Shown in pieces: positions 1 through 6,732 of a stretch of DNA of 11,639 nucleotides. Location: NCBI GenBank assembly GCA_964370855.1, contig CAYJMF010000132.1:1-11639 (forward strand), read 5' to 3'. The position numbers and the translations under genes were made by a program. The number at the start of each line of letters is the position of its first letter. The first letter of the stretch is position 1. Under the pieces are notes generated by a model, which saw only the letters and a list, made by a program, of their open reading frames with translations, was not told where the DNA came from and did not search any database. This DNA is from JAKLKS01 sp964370855. Lineage in GTDB: Bacteria; Planctomycetota; JAJSAM01; JAKLKS01.

Positions 1-36
1 CCCCCCCCCCCCCCCCCGCCCCCCCCCCCCCCCCCC
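1..36. repeat. Near-pure poly-C tract at the left edge
   Basis: Seventeen C, one G and then eighteen C open the window, followed by G-rich/C-rich sequence. Nothing coding reads through it. It lies beyond the stop codon of the leftmost gene. It may be a genuine homopolymer, but poly-G/poly-C at a contig tip is also a common sequencing or assembly artefact, so these bases should not be trusted without read support. Confidence 0.85.
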
Positions 37-60
37 GCCGACTGCCCTCCCCGGCCCCCC

Positions 61-78
61 ACGCGCCGGTAGGCGCGT
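61..78 (-). terminator. Hairpin downstream of the export/ligase operon
   Basis: A perfect inverted repeat has seven-base arms (61-67 and 72-78, ACGCGCC / GGCGCGT) and a four-base loop. It begins 26 bases past the stop codon of the O-antigen ligase gene on the minus strand, which is where an operon terminator is expected. The sequence after it on that strand is G-rich and lacks a T run, so it is not a textbook intrinsic terminator. It could also be a 3' RNA-stabilising hairpin or a Rho-assisted stop. Confidence 0.4.
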
Positions 79-104
79 ATCGCCCGGGGCACAACCCCCA
101 CGAC

Positions 105-2318
105 TCAGCGAGGATCCCCCCCCGCCAGCACCCTGTCGGCCTCCTCCGACCGACCCGCCTGCCGCGCCACGGAGAGGAGGAGCCTGCGGGCCGCCTCCGA
201 GGGATCGAAGGCCCACAGCCGGACCGCCCCCTCGAAGGCGGCGTCGAAGTCGCCGGCGCTGCGGCAGGCCAAGGTCCAGTTGGTCAGGGCGTAGGCCCGT
301 TCCGGGACCAGGGCCTCGCTCCCCCGGAGGGGAAGCCCGATCTCCCCCAGGGCGCGGAGGGAGGCGGAGAAGAACCGGGGCTCGCAGGCCGAGGCGTAGC
401 GGAGCCTCTCCAGGGCCTCCCCCCGCAGGCCCCGGTCGCGGACGGAGAGCAGGAGGAGCACCTTCCCCGCGGCGAAGTGGAGGTGGCCGATCCCCCCCGC
501 CCGGGAGCAGGCCCGGCGCAGGGCCTCCACGGCCCCCCCCTCGTCGCTCTTCGCAAGGAGGGCTCTCGCCCGGGACCAGTGGCCGTAGGGGTGGAAGGGA
601 TCGAGGTCCACGGCCCGGTCGGCCTCCAGGAGCGCCTCCGCGGCCCGGGCGGCGTGATCGGCTTCGGACCAGGATCCCGAGAGGAGGGCCCCGGACAGGG
701 AGCGGCGCGCGGCGGCGCGCCCGGGAGCCGCCGCCACCGCCTCCCGGGCGGCGGCGAGCCATCCCGCCGAATCCCCTCCCTGCTCCGCGAGCCGCGCCCC
801 GCCGAGGCGGGCCGCCGCCCGCGAGGAATGGAAGACGGAGCCCGCACCCGCCAGGACCACCGCGACGAGAACGACGACCAGGGGCCGGAGCCCCCTCGCG
901 CCGGCTCCGGGGCCGGGACCGGGCACCCCCGCCGCCATGCCCGCGGGAATCCCCGCCAGCACCGCCGCGGCGAAGCCGAGGGCGGGGATGTGGAGGTGGA
1001 ACTCGGTGGTGCACCCCGCGAGGAGGGCCGCGAGCCCCGCGGCGGAGGCGCAGCCCGCGGCCCGGAGGATCCGATCCTCGGCGCCGGCGGCGGCGACCCC
1101 GGCGCCGAGGACCCCCGCCGCCAGGAGGGCGGCGAGGAAGAGCGCCAGGGGCCCCCCCTCGGCGAGGAGCTGGAGGGGCTCGCTGTGGGCGAAGAAGAGC
1201 TCGTCGGGGTTGTCCGGGGTCTGCGTCTCGTGGATGGCGGTCTCGAAGGAGCCCATCCCCGTCCCCGTCGCGGGGTGGCGGGCGGCCAGGTCCAGGGTCG
1301 CCTTCCACGCGGGGAAGCGGATGTCGAAGAAGCCCCGCTCGGAGCTCGCCAGCTCGAAGCGCTTCCGCAGTTCCGGCACGCGGTCGAGGGCCGCCTTCAC
1401 CCCGGCGCCCACGACCGCGACCAGGGCGGCGGCCACGAGGACCTTCCCCCACGGGCGCCACCTCGACGCGCGGGCGGCGAGGAGGCCGAGGGCCGCGAGG
1501 CCCGCCGCCGCCGAGGCGAGCCCCATGCGGGACCGGGTGAGCGGGACCGTCACGAGGAGGACGCCCGCCGCCGCCGCCGCGGCGGGGATCCACCGGCGCC
1601 GCTCCCGCAGGGCGAGGAAGAGGAGCACCGCCGCCGCGGGGAGGGCCATGGCCGCGGCCCCCGCCATGTGGCTCCGGTTGAGGAAGGTCCCGGTCACCCC
1701 GAGATCCTCCTTCTTCGGGAACTCGAGGACCCGGTTCCCGAGGAGGTGGCTCTCGGCCAGCCCGTAGGCCGCCGTCAGGGCGAAGGTCCCGGCCACGGCC
1801 CCGAGGAGGACGAGGGCCGCCGTCCTCCGCCGGGCGAGGAGCAGCGTCCCGAGGAGGCAGGCCCCCCCCGCGGCCATCCCCTCGAGGAAGGTCCTCGTCC
1901 CCGCGGGGCTCGCCGTGAGGGGACGCCAGGCGCCGTCCCCCGGGAGGAGGAGGTCCAGGTCCGCCGCGGAGGAGGGCGCGACCAGGCCGAGGAGCGGCCG
2001 CGGCAGGGGCACGAGGTGGAGGAGCCCGAGGACGACGAGCCCGAGGAAGGGGAGGAGGATCCACCGGTGGAGCCGGAGGGGGGAGGGCTCCCCCGCGGCG
2101 GCCCGCTCCGCCGCCACGGCGACGGAGGCGGCGGCGACGGCCAGGGCGAGGAACCGCAGGATGGACCAGGGCCCCTCCGCCCGGAGGAACCTCTCGAGGG
2201 GGGTCCGGTCCCGTCCCGACCACTCCTGCTCGAACCGGCCGACGCCTCCGAGGAAGATCGGGGAGAAGGCGACCAGCGCGACGAGGAGGACCAGCAGGAC
2301 CCTCTCGGAACGGGTCAC
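105..2318 (-). CDS. O-antigen ligase / Wzy-type membrane protein with C-terminal TPR-like domain
   Basis: This is an integral membrane protein of about 737 residues in the O-antigen ligase/polymerase (Wzy_C) family. Such proteins transfer or polymerise lipid-linked glycans on the outer face of the inner membrane. Hydrophobic segments run from residue 7 to about 495. Family-like motifs include GTFLNRSHMAG (210-220), TRSRMG (261-266), and HPATGTGMGSFET (348-360) followed by AHSEPLQLLAEGG (377-389), which form the large periplasmic loop. Residues 500-737 are soluble, alanine-rich and helical, with TPR-like stretches (for example 565-600). The GTG start was chosen because it overlaps the preceding stop codon (GTGA) and the hydrophobic N-terminus begins there; the longer upstream reading is a shadow of the neighbouring gene. 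Beside an ABC exporter, ligase (WaaL-like) activity is likelier than polymerase, because ABC-exported glycans are usually polymerised in the cytoplasm. That choice is inference. Confidence 0.85.
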   Translation of the reverse strand: MTRSERVLLVLLVALVAFSPIFLGGVGRFEQEWSGRDRTPLERFLRAEGPWSILRFLALAVAAASVAVAAERAAAGEPSPLRLHRWILLPFLGLVVLGLLHLVPLPRPLLGLVAPSSAADLDLLLPGDGAWRPLTASPAGTRTFLEGMAAGGACLLGTLLLARRRTAALVLLGAVAGTFALTAAYGLAESHLLGNRVLEFPKKEDLGVTGTFLNRSHMAGAAAMALPAAAVLLFLALRERRRWIPAAAAAAGVLLVTVPLTRSRMGLASAAAGLAALGLLAARASRWRPWGKVLVAAALVAVVGAGVKAALDRVPELRKRFELASSERGFFDIRFPAWKATLDLAARHPATGTGMGSFETAIHETQTPDNPDELFFAHSEPLQLLAEGGPLALFLAALLAAGVLGAGVAAAGAEDRILRAAGCASAAGLAALLAGCTTEFHLHIPALGFAAAVLAGIPAGMAAGVPGPGPGAGARGLRPLVVVLVAVVLAGAGSVFHSSRAAARLGGARLAEQGGDSAGWLAAAREAVAAAPGRAAARRSLSGALLSGSWSEADHAARAAEALLEADRAVDLDPFHPYGHWSRARALLAKSDEGGAVEALRRACSRAGGIGHLHFAAGKVLLLLSVRDRGLRGEALERLRYASACEPRFFSASLRALGEIGLPLRGSEALVPERAYALTNWTLACRSAGDFDAAFEGAVRLWAFDPSEAARRLLLSVARQAGRSEEADRVLAGGDPR

Positions 2319-3493
2319 CGGGTCCCCCCCGCCATCTCCGCGAGGAAGGGAAGGGGATCGGACCACCGGAAGACGAAGTCGGGGGCGCCGCCGGACAGGA
2401 GGTCGCGCAGGGCCGACGCCATGGAGGGGAACGGCCCCGGGTATCCCCGGGGCGGCCCCGCCCGGGCGGCGAGGAGCCGCCGCAGGTCCCCGGCCAGCCA
2501 CCGCCGCTCCACCCCCGCGCGGTACGGCGGCGGCGGCCCGCGGTGGCCCTCGAGCAGCAGCCTCGGGAAGTCCACGCCCGCGTCGATGGCGAGCCCGATG
2601 GTGCCCCAGGGGCGCCCGTTCACCTCCATGAGGACCGGATTTCCCCGGTCCACGCGGCGGAATTCCACCATGGCGAGCCCCTCCCAGCGGAGGGCCCGCA
2701 GGAGCGCCACGGCGGGGTCCACGACGGCGGGCTCCGGTTCCATGGAGACGGCGGCCGAAGAGGGCCCCCCCGCGGGGTGGACCTCGCGGAGGCGCCGGTG
2801 CACGAAGACGGCGGCGGGGCTTCCGTTCCGCATGAGGAGGCCGACCCCCCAGCCGACGCCGGGCACCCACTCCTGGACGAGGACCCCGGGGGCCCCGGCC
2901 TCGAGGAGCGGGCGGACCGCGGCCTCGAGCCCCGCGACGTCGGGGGAGAAGGAGGGTCCCGCCCCCCGGACGGTGCCGTCGGGGCCGAGCCACCTCGAGG
3001 AGAGGGGCTTCAGGGCGAAGGGGGGGCGCAGGGAGCACCCCTGCGCGTCGGCGGAGCGGCGGACCACGAGGGTCGCCGGAGCGGGGACGCCCGCCGCCCC
3101 CGCCGCGGCCAGGGTCGCCTCCTTGTCCATCGCCCTCCCGAGGACCGCGGACGGGGGAAGGAGGAGATCCGCCGCCGCCTCCAGTTCCGGGCGGCGGGGC
3201 TCGAGGGCGCGGATGGCGGCGTCCGTGGCCGGAAGGACGGCGCACCGCTCCCCCCTCCGCACGGCGCCGAGCACGGCCTCCGCGAACCCCTCCGGGTCCT
3301 CCCCGGGGGCCGGCGTCGGGACCGCCTCCACGCGTCGTGATCGGGGCGCCCGGGAGCCGCGGCCGTGGAGGGTCGCCTCGACCGCCCACCCGGCCCGCAC
3401 CAGGGAGCGGGCGCAGGCCAGCGCGGCGGGAGGGGTGCCGTCGGCCAGGAGCACGCGTCCCCGCCCCCCTCCGGCCCGGGCCCTAGGGGCCAC
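2315..3493 (-). CDS. ATP-grasp domain protein (carboxylate-amine/thiol ligase-like)
   Basis: The protein has about 392 residues with the ATP-grasp layout. An N-terminal Rossmann-like part (RVLLADG, 13-19) is followed by a MDKEATLAAAG helix (122-132), an ATP-binding strand with a lysine (FALKPL, 159-164), VQEWVPG (206-212) and a metal-binding end (LMEVNGRPWG, 288-297), in which E290 and N292 are the likely Mg ligands. ATP-grasp enzymes activate a carboxylate as acyl-phosphate and join it to an amine or similar nucleophile; the substrates here cannot be read from sequence. The GTG start overlaps the end of the ABC ATPase gene by 11 bases and has a run of eight G six bases upstream; a later in-frame GTG at residue 14 is an alternative. 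Its stop overlaps the ligase start by 4 nt, so all are probably co-translated. It may attach an amino acid or other acid to the glycan or its carrier, which is inference. Confidence 0.8.
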   Translation of the reverse strand: MAPRARAGGGRGRVLLADGTPPAALACARSLVRAGWAVEATLHGRGSRAPRSRRVEAVPTPAPGEDPEGFAEAVLGAVRRGERCAVLPATDAAIRALEPRRPELEAAADLLLPPSAVLGRAMDKEATLAAAGAAGVPAPATLVVRRSADAQGCSLRPPFALKPLSSRWLGPDGTVRGAGPSFSPDVAGLEAAVRPLLEAGAPGVLVQEWVPGVGWGVGLLMRNGSPAAVFVHRRLREVHPAGGPSSAAVSMEPEPAVVDPAVALLRALRWEGLAMVEFRRVDRGNPVLMEVNGRPWGTIGLAIDAGVDFPRLLLEGHRGPPPPYRAGVERRWLAGDLRRLLAARAGPPRGYPGPFPSMASALRDLLSGGAPDFVFRWSDPLPFLAEMAGGTR

Positions 3494-4718
3494 CGGCCGC
3501 CCCCCCCGGGGTGGCCTGGGACCATCGCGGCCGGAGCCGCACGGATCCGGATTCCGACGGACCGCGCACCCCCTCCACGACCAGGGAGTGGGCCTTGCCC
3601 TGGTAGTCGAGATCGATCATCCCGGAGGAATCCCGGACGTAGACGGTCAGCAGGTAGGGGCCGGGCAGGAGGGGAAGGTCGGGCAGGTCGAGGAGGCAGG
3701 CTCCCCTCCCGTGGAGGACCTCCTCCTGCCGCCCCCGGTCGGCGCTGCGGACCTCCCCGAGGATGACCCCGTCCGGGCTGTGGACGGCGACCCCGAAGAC
3801 GGGCCCGGCCACGGGCGCCTTCGCCTCCCACCGGAGCTCCACCCGGAGGGGCCTCCCCGAGCGAGGAGGCTCCCCCTCCCCCCCGCGGACCTCGACGGCG
3901 TGGATGAGCACCTCGCCTGTGCCCCGCCGCCCCCGTCCCGACGGGACGGCCTGCAGGGAGGGGACGCGGGCCAGGACGCGGCGGCGGTACTCGTCGATGA
4001 CCTCGGCCGGGCTCCCCTCCAGGGCGACCCGGCCCGCGTCCAGGAGGATGACGCGGTCGCAGAACTGCTCGACGACCCCCATGTTGTGGGAGACGAACAT
4101 CACCGCGAGGCCCGACGCGCGCCGCTCCTTCATCCGGGAGAGGCATTTCGCCTGGAACTCCATGTCCCCCACGGCGAGGACCTCGTCCACGAGGAGGATC
4201 TCCGCGGGCACCGTCGAGGCCACCGCGAACCCGAGGCGGACCTGCATGCCCGAGGAGTAGGTCCTGACGGGGGCCTCCAGGAACTCCCCGATGGCGGCGA
4301 AGTCGACGATCTCGTCGAAGAGGGCCGCGACCTCCCGCCTCCGCAGGCCGAGGAGCGCGCCGGCGAGGAAGACGTTCTCCCGTCCGGAGAGGTCGGGGTG
4401 GAACCCCGCGAAGAGCTCGATCATGGGGCTGACGCGGCCGTCCACCGCGACGGTCCCCCCGTCCGCCGGGTAGACGCCCGCCGCGAGCCGGAGCGAGGTG
4501 CTCTTGCCCGCGCCGTTGATCCCGATGAGCCCCACCACCTCCCCCTCGGCCACCCGGAAGCTGACCCCGTCCAGCGCCGTGAACCGCCGCGGGCCGGCGG
4601 ACTCCCTTCCCGCCAGGCGCCCGAAGGCGCGGGACACGGCGTCGCGGAGGGAATCCGCCCGGTTCCGCAGGCGGAAGCTCTTGCGCACGTCGCGGAACTC
4701 CAGGCGGACCCGGGCCAC
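3483..4718 (-). CDS. wzt: Polysaccharide ABC transporter ATP-binding protein, Wzt type with C-terminal domain
   Basis: This 411-residue ATPase drives export of lipid-linked polysaccharide across the inner membrane together with the adjacent permease. Residues 1-245 hold the nucleotide-binding domain: Walker A GINGAGKST (66-74), the export-subfamily segment FAGFHPDLSGREN (103-115), signature YSSGMQVR (154-161), Walker B ILLVDEVLAVGD (174-185) and H-loop H211. Residues about 265-390 form a beta-rich extension resembling the Wzt C-terminal domain, which in E. coli O8/O9a recognises the modified chain end. The gene follows the permease stop directly (TGA then GTG) and has a canonical AGGAGG five bases before the start. 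The last residues are low-complexity Gly/Ala encoded over a run of eight G. Identification as a Wzt-like ATPase is firm; the ligand of the C-terminal domain is unknown. Confidence 0.93.
   Translation of the reverse strand: MARVRLEFRDVRKSFRLRNRADSLRDAVSRAFGRLAGRESAGPRRFTALDGVSFRVAEGEVVGLIGINGAGKSTSLRLAAGVYPADGGTVAVDGRVSPMIELFAGFHPDLSGRENVFLAGALLGLRRREVAALFDEIVDFAAIGEFLEAPVRTYSSGMQVRLGFAVASTVPAEILLVDEVLAVGDMEFQAKCLSRMKERRASGLAVMFVSHNMGVVEQFCDRVILLDAGRVALEGSPAEVIDEYRRRVLARVPSLQAVPSGRGRRGTGEVLIHAVEVRGGEGEPPRSGRPLRVELRWEAKAPVAGPVFGVAVHSPDGVILGEVRSADRGRQEEVLHGRGACLLDLPDLPLLPGPYLLTVYVRDSSGMIDLDYQGKAHSLVVEGVRGPSESGSVRLRPRWSQATPGGAAGGP
3500..3507 (-). promoter_or_regulatory. G8 tract in the ribosome-binding position of the ATP-grasp gene
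   Basis: Eight consecutive G (minus strand) end six bases before the GTG start of the ATP-grasp gene, inside the last codons of wzt. No AGGAGG is present, so this run is the best candidate for 16S rRNA pairing. It is also a slippage-prone tract. Confidence 0.4.
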
Positions 4719-5498
4719 TCAGGCCTCCTCGGCGAACCGCGGGGAGAGACGGCGGAAGACCGCCGTTCCGAGGAGGAGGGAGGCCGCGGCGCCGACGAGG
4801 CCCGGGACGAGGGTCGCCGTCGGCCACCTTCCGAGGAGCAGCGCCTCGCGGTAGGAGTCGAGGTAGGAGGTCATGGGATTGAGGGCGAGAAGTCCGGCGA
4901 CCCCGGGGCGCGCGATGGCGACGGGGTAGAGGACGGAGGTGACGAACATGCCGAGGAGGATGGCGGCCTGGAGGAGGTACTGGACGTCCCGGTAGAAGAG
5001 GTTCCCCGCCGAGAGCAGGAGGGCGAGGCCCGACGTGAAGGCGAACTGGAGGGCGAAGACCACGGGCACGGCCAGCATGGACGGCGCCGGCGGGACGCCG
5101 AAGGCGACGAGGAGGATGCCGAGGAAGACCGCGCCGATGGCCAGATCGAGGAGGGCCGCGAGGGGCCGGGCCATGGGGATGAACTCCCGCGGGAAGGCCG
5201 ACTTCCGCAGCAGGTCCCGGGACGCCGCGAGGGAGGGGGTGGCCTGGGTCAGGGAGGAGGCGAAGTGGGTCCAGGGGAGGATCCCGCAGAACGCGTAGAG
5301 GGGGTAGTCCCCCGGGTCGTACCCGCCCCCCGCGGGGAGGAGGCGTCCGAAGTTCAGGAGGACGAAGACCCCCATCATCGCCACGGGGAGGAACAGGGCC
5401 CAGACGACCCCCAGGGTGGCCCGGGCGTACCGGATGCGGACCTCGCGCAGGACGAGGAGGTGGAGCAGGTCGCGGTGGGCGAAGAATTCCCTCAGCAT
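4719..5498 (-). CDS. wzm: Polysaccharide ABC transporter permease, Wzm type (ABC-2 family)
   Basis: This 259-residue inner-membrane permease forms the channel for glycan export with the neighbouring ATPase. Family marks include the N-terminal amphipathic segment LREVRIRYARATLG (17-30), a first membrane helix at about 31-50, ILPWTHFASSL (73-83), the KSAFPREFIPMA segment (99-110), further hydrophobic helices at about 114-134, 141-163, 172-192 and 228-247, FYRDVQYLLQ (168-177), and a conserved NPM (207-209 region). The length is typical. The ATG start is well placed, with only weak ribosome-binding sequence (CTCTCCGATCCC) before it. It is the first gene of the minus-strand operon, divergent from the GT4-like gene, and its TGA stop is immediately followed by the GTG of wzt. 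Confidence 0.94.
   Translation of the reverse strand: MLREFFAHRDLLHLLVLREVRIRYARATLGVVWALFLPVAMMGVFVLLNFGRLLPAGGGYDPGDYPLYAFCGILPWTHFASSLTQATPSLAASRDLLRKSAFPREFIPMARPLAALLDLAIGAVFLGILLVAFGVPPAPSMLAVPVVFALQFAFTSGLALLLSAGNLFYRDVQYLLQAAILLGMFVTSVLYPVAIARPGVAGLLALNPMTSYLDSYREALLLGRWPTATLVPGLVGAAASLLLGTAVFRRLSPRFAEEA
4724..4729 (-). promoter_or_regulatory. Canonical Shine-Dalgarno for wzt
   Basis: AGGAGG on the minus strand lies five bases before the GTG start of wzt and inside the last codons of the permease gene. It fixes the wzt start and supports independent strong initiation within the operon. Confidence 0.75.
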
Positions 5499-5559
5499 CG
5501 GGATCGGAGAGAATAGCCGGTCCCATGCCCCCCGCAGAGAACGACCGGTCAGTCGCGCC
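5499..5559. promoter_or_regulatory. Divergent intergenic region, presumed promoters for export operon and GT operon
   Basis: This 61-base gap separates the divergent starts of the permease and the GT4-like gene, so it should carry promoters for both, unless the GT4 promoter lies inside the permease gene. A CCGGTC motif occurs twice (5517-5522 and 5545-5550), the second within the palindrome GACCGGTC (5543-5550), a possible operator half-site. A TATTCT on the minus strand (about 5507-5512) is a weak -10 candidate with no convincing -35. Promoter assignment rests mainly on gene arrangement. Confidence 0.35.
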
Positions 5560-6732
5560 GTGAACCCCCCCGCGACGGCCCACCCGGTGGTGTTCGCGAC
5601 GGCGACGACCCTCGGCCTCTACGGCACGGGAGGCCCGGCGGCGCGGCTCCGGGAGGTGCTCCGGGAGGAGTTCCCCCCCTCCCTGACGCTCTGCCGGGGG
5701 TTCCCCGGCGGCGCCCCCCCGGAGGACGTGCGCGTCCTCCCCCGGCCGGCGTGGAGGCGGGCGCTTGCGGGGACCCGGCTCCGGTTCCTCGCGGTCCGCT
5801 CCACCGGGGCCGACCGGCGGGAGTTCGATGCCATGGCGGCCCGCGCCCTCCCCGGTGCGCGGGTCGTCGTCGCGGAGAACAGCACCGGCCTCCGGACGCT
5901 CCGGCGCGCGCGGGCCGCGGGGGCCGCCACGGTCCTCGTCTGCCACAACCACCACTTCCGCGAGTTCCGCGAGGACCTCCTCCTCGAGGGGCGCCGCTGG
6001 GGGGGGCCCGCCCCCTTCATCACGGAGTCCATGGCGGCCGACGCGGAGGCGGAGTTCGAAGGGGCCGACCACGTGGTGTGCTTCTCCGGGGCCGTGGAAG
6101 ACAGCCTGGCGAAGGGGGGCGTCGCGCCCGGGAAACTGCGGCGCGCGAGGCTCGGGGTGGACACGGCGCGGTTCCGCCCCGCCGCCGCGGGTCCGGGGGA
6201 GCCGTTCACCGTGGCCTTCGTGGGGTTCCTGAGCCACCACAAGGGCTACGCGTACCTCGTGTCCGCGTTCCGGCAGGCCGCCATTCCCGGGTCCAGGCTC
6301 CTGCTTCACGGAGGCACGGACGTGGCCTTTCACCATCGCCTGGTGCGGCGCCTGGCCGGGTCCGGAAACGTCCAGGTCGTCCGGGGCCCCGTCGAGGAGA
6401 CCCTCGCCCGGACCTCGGTCCTCGTCCTCCCGAGCGTCATCGAGGCGTACGGCCTCTCCGCCATGGAGGGGATGGCCTGCGGCCTCCCCGTCATCGTCAC
6501 CGACCGGTGCGGCGTCGCGGAGGACATCACCGACGGGGTCGACGGCTTCGTGGTGCCCGCACGTTCGCCGGAGGCCATCGCGACCAGGCTTCTTGAACTC
6601 CACGCCCATCCCGGGGTCCGCCGGCGAGTGGGAGAGGAGGCGAGGAGAACGGCCGAAGGGCACGGGTGGTCCGGCTTCCGGGAGGACATGAAGGAGATCC
6701 TCCGCCGGGCGCTGGACGGGGGGACGCCTTGA
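5560..6732 (+). CDS. GT-B fold glycosyltransferase (GT4/group 1 family)
   Basis: This soluble retaining-type glycosyltransferase of about 390 residues is expected to add a sugar from a nucleotide donor to a lipid-linked glycan at the inner face of the membrane. The N-terminal domain includes a glycine-rich loop LYGTGGPAARL (20-30) and ENSTG (106-110). The C-terminal domain has VAFVGFLSHHKGY (218-230), LLLHGG (247-252) and the donor-site segment EAYGLSAMEGMACGLPV (295-311) with the E-x7-E pair E295/E303. GTG at 5560 was chosen because earlier in-frame codons lie inside the divergent permease gene and encode arginine-rich shadow sequence; no good ribosome-binding site precedes it, and GTG at 5587 or 5590 is possible. 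Its stop overlaps the next start by 4 nt (TTGA). The sugar donor cannot be predicted. Confidence 0.9.
   Translation: MNPPATAHPVVFATATTLGLYGTGGPAARLREVLREEFPPSLTLCRGFPGGAPPEDVRVLPRPAWRRALAGTRLRFLAVRSTGADRREFDAMAARALPGARVVVAENSTGLRTLRRARAAGAATVLVCHNHHFREFREDLLLEGRRWGGPAPFITESMAADAEAEFEGADHVVCFSGAVEDSLAKGGVAPGKLRRARLGVDTARFRPAAAGPGEPFTVAFVGFLSHHKGYAYLVSAFRQAAIPGSRLLLHGGTDVAFHHRLVRRLAGSGNVQVVRGPVEETLARTSVLVLPSVIEAYGLSAMEGMACGLPVIVTDRCGVAEDITDGVDGFVVPARSPEAIATRLLELHAHPGVRRRVGEEARRTAEGHGWSGFREDMKEILRRALDGGTP
6718..6723 (+). promoter_or_regulatory. G6 tract in ribosome-binding position of the GT2-CheR gene
   Basis: Six G end five bases before the TTG start at 6729 within the last codons of the GT4-like gene. 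No standard Shine-Dalgarno is present. Together with the TTGA overlap it supports 6729 as the start. Confidence 0.35.

Noticed and set aside
2319..3389. Upstream extension of the O-antigen ligase frame to a start at 3389
   Set aside because: The extra 357 residues are arginine/glycine/proline-rich shadow of the ATP-grasp gene. The hydrophobic N-terminus starts exactly at the GTG overlapping the ATP-grasp stop.
477..5516. A 1679-codon open frame on the plus strand antisense to the whole left operon
   Set aside because: Its translation is low-complexity (Gly, Glu, Arg, Pro, Asp runs) with no domain motifs. It is the expected mirror of GC-rich minus-strand genes, which have clear motifs throughout.
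5416..5559. Extension of the GT4-like gene to a start at 5416
   Set aside because: It would overlap the divergent permease start by over 80 bases and encodes an arginine/serine-rich stretch unlike the family N-terminus.
5999..6006. Run of eight G inside the GT4-like gene as a phase-variation switch
   Set aside because: It encodes Trp-Gly-Gly within an intact frame. Runs of this length recur by chance in this composition, and no length variation can be seen from one sequence.
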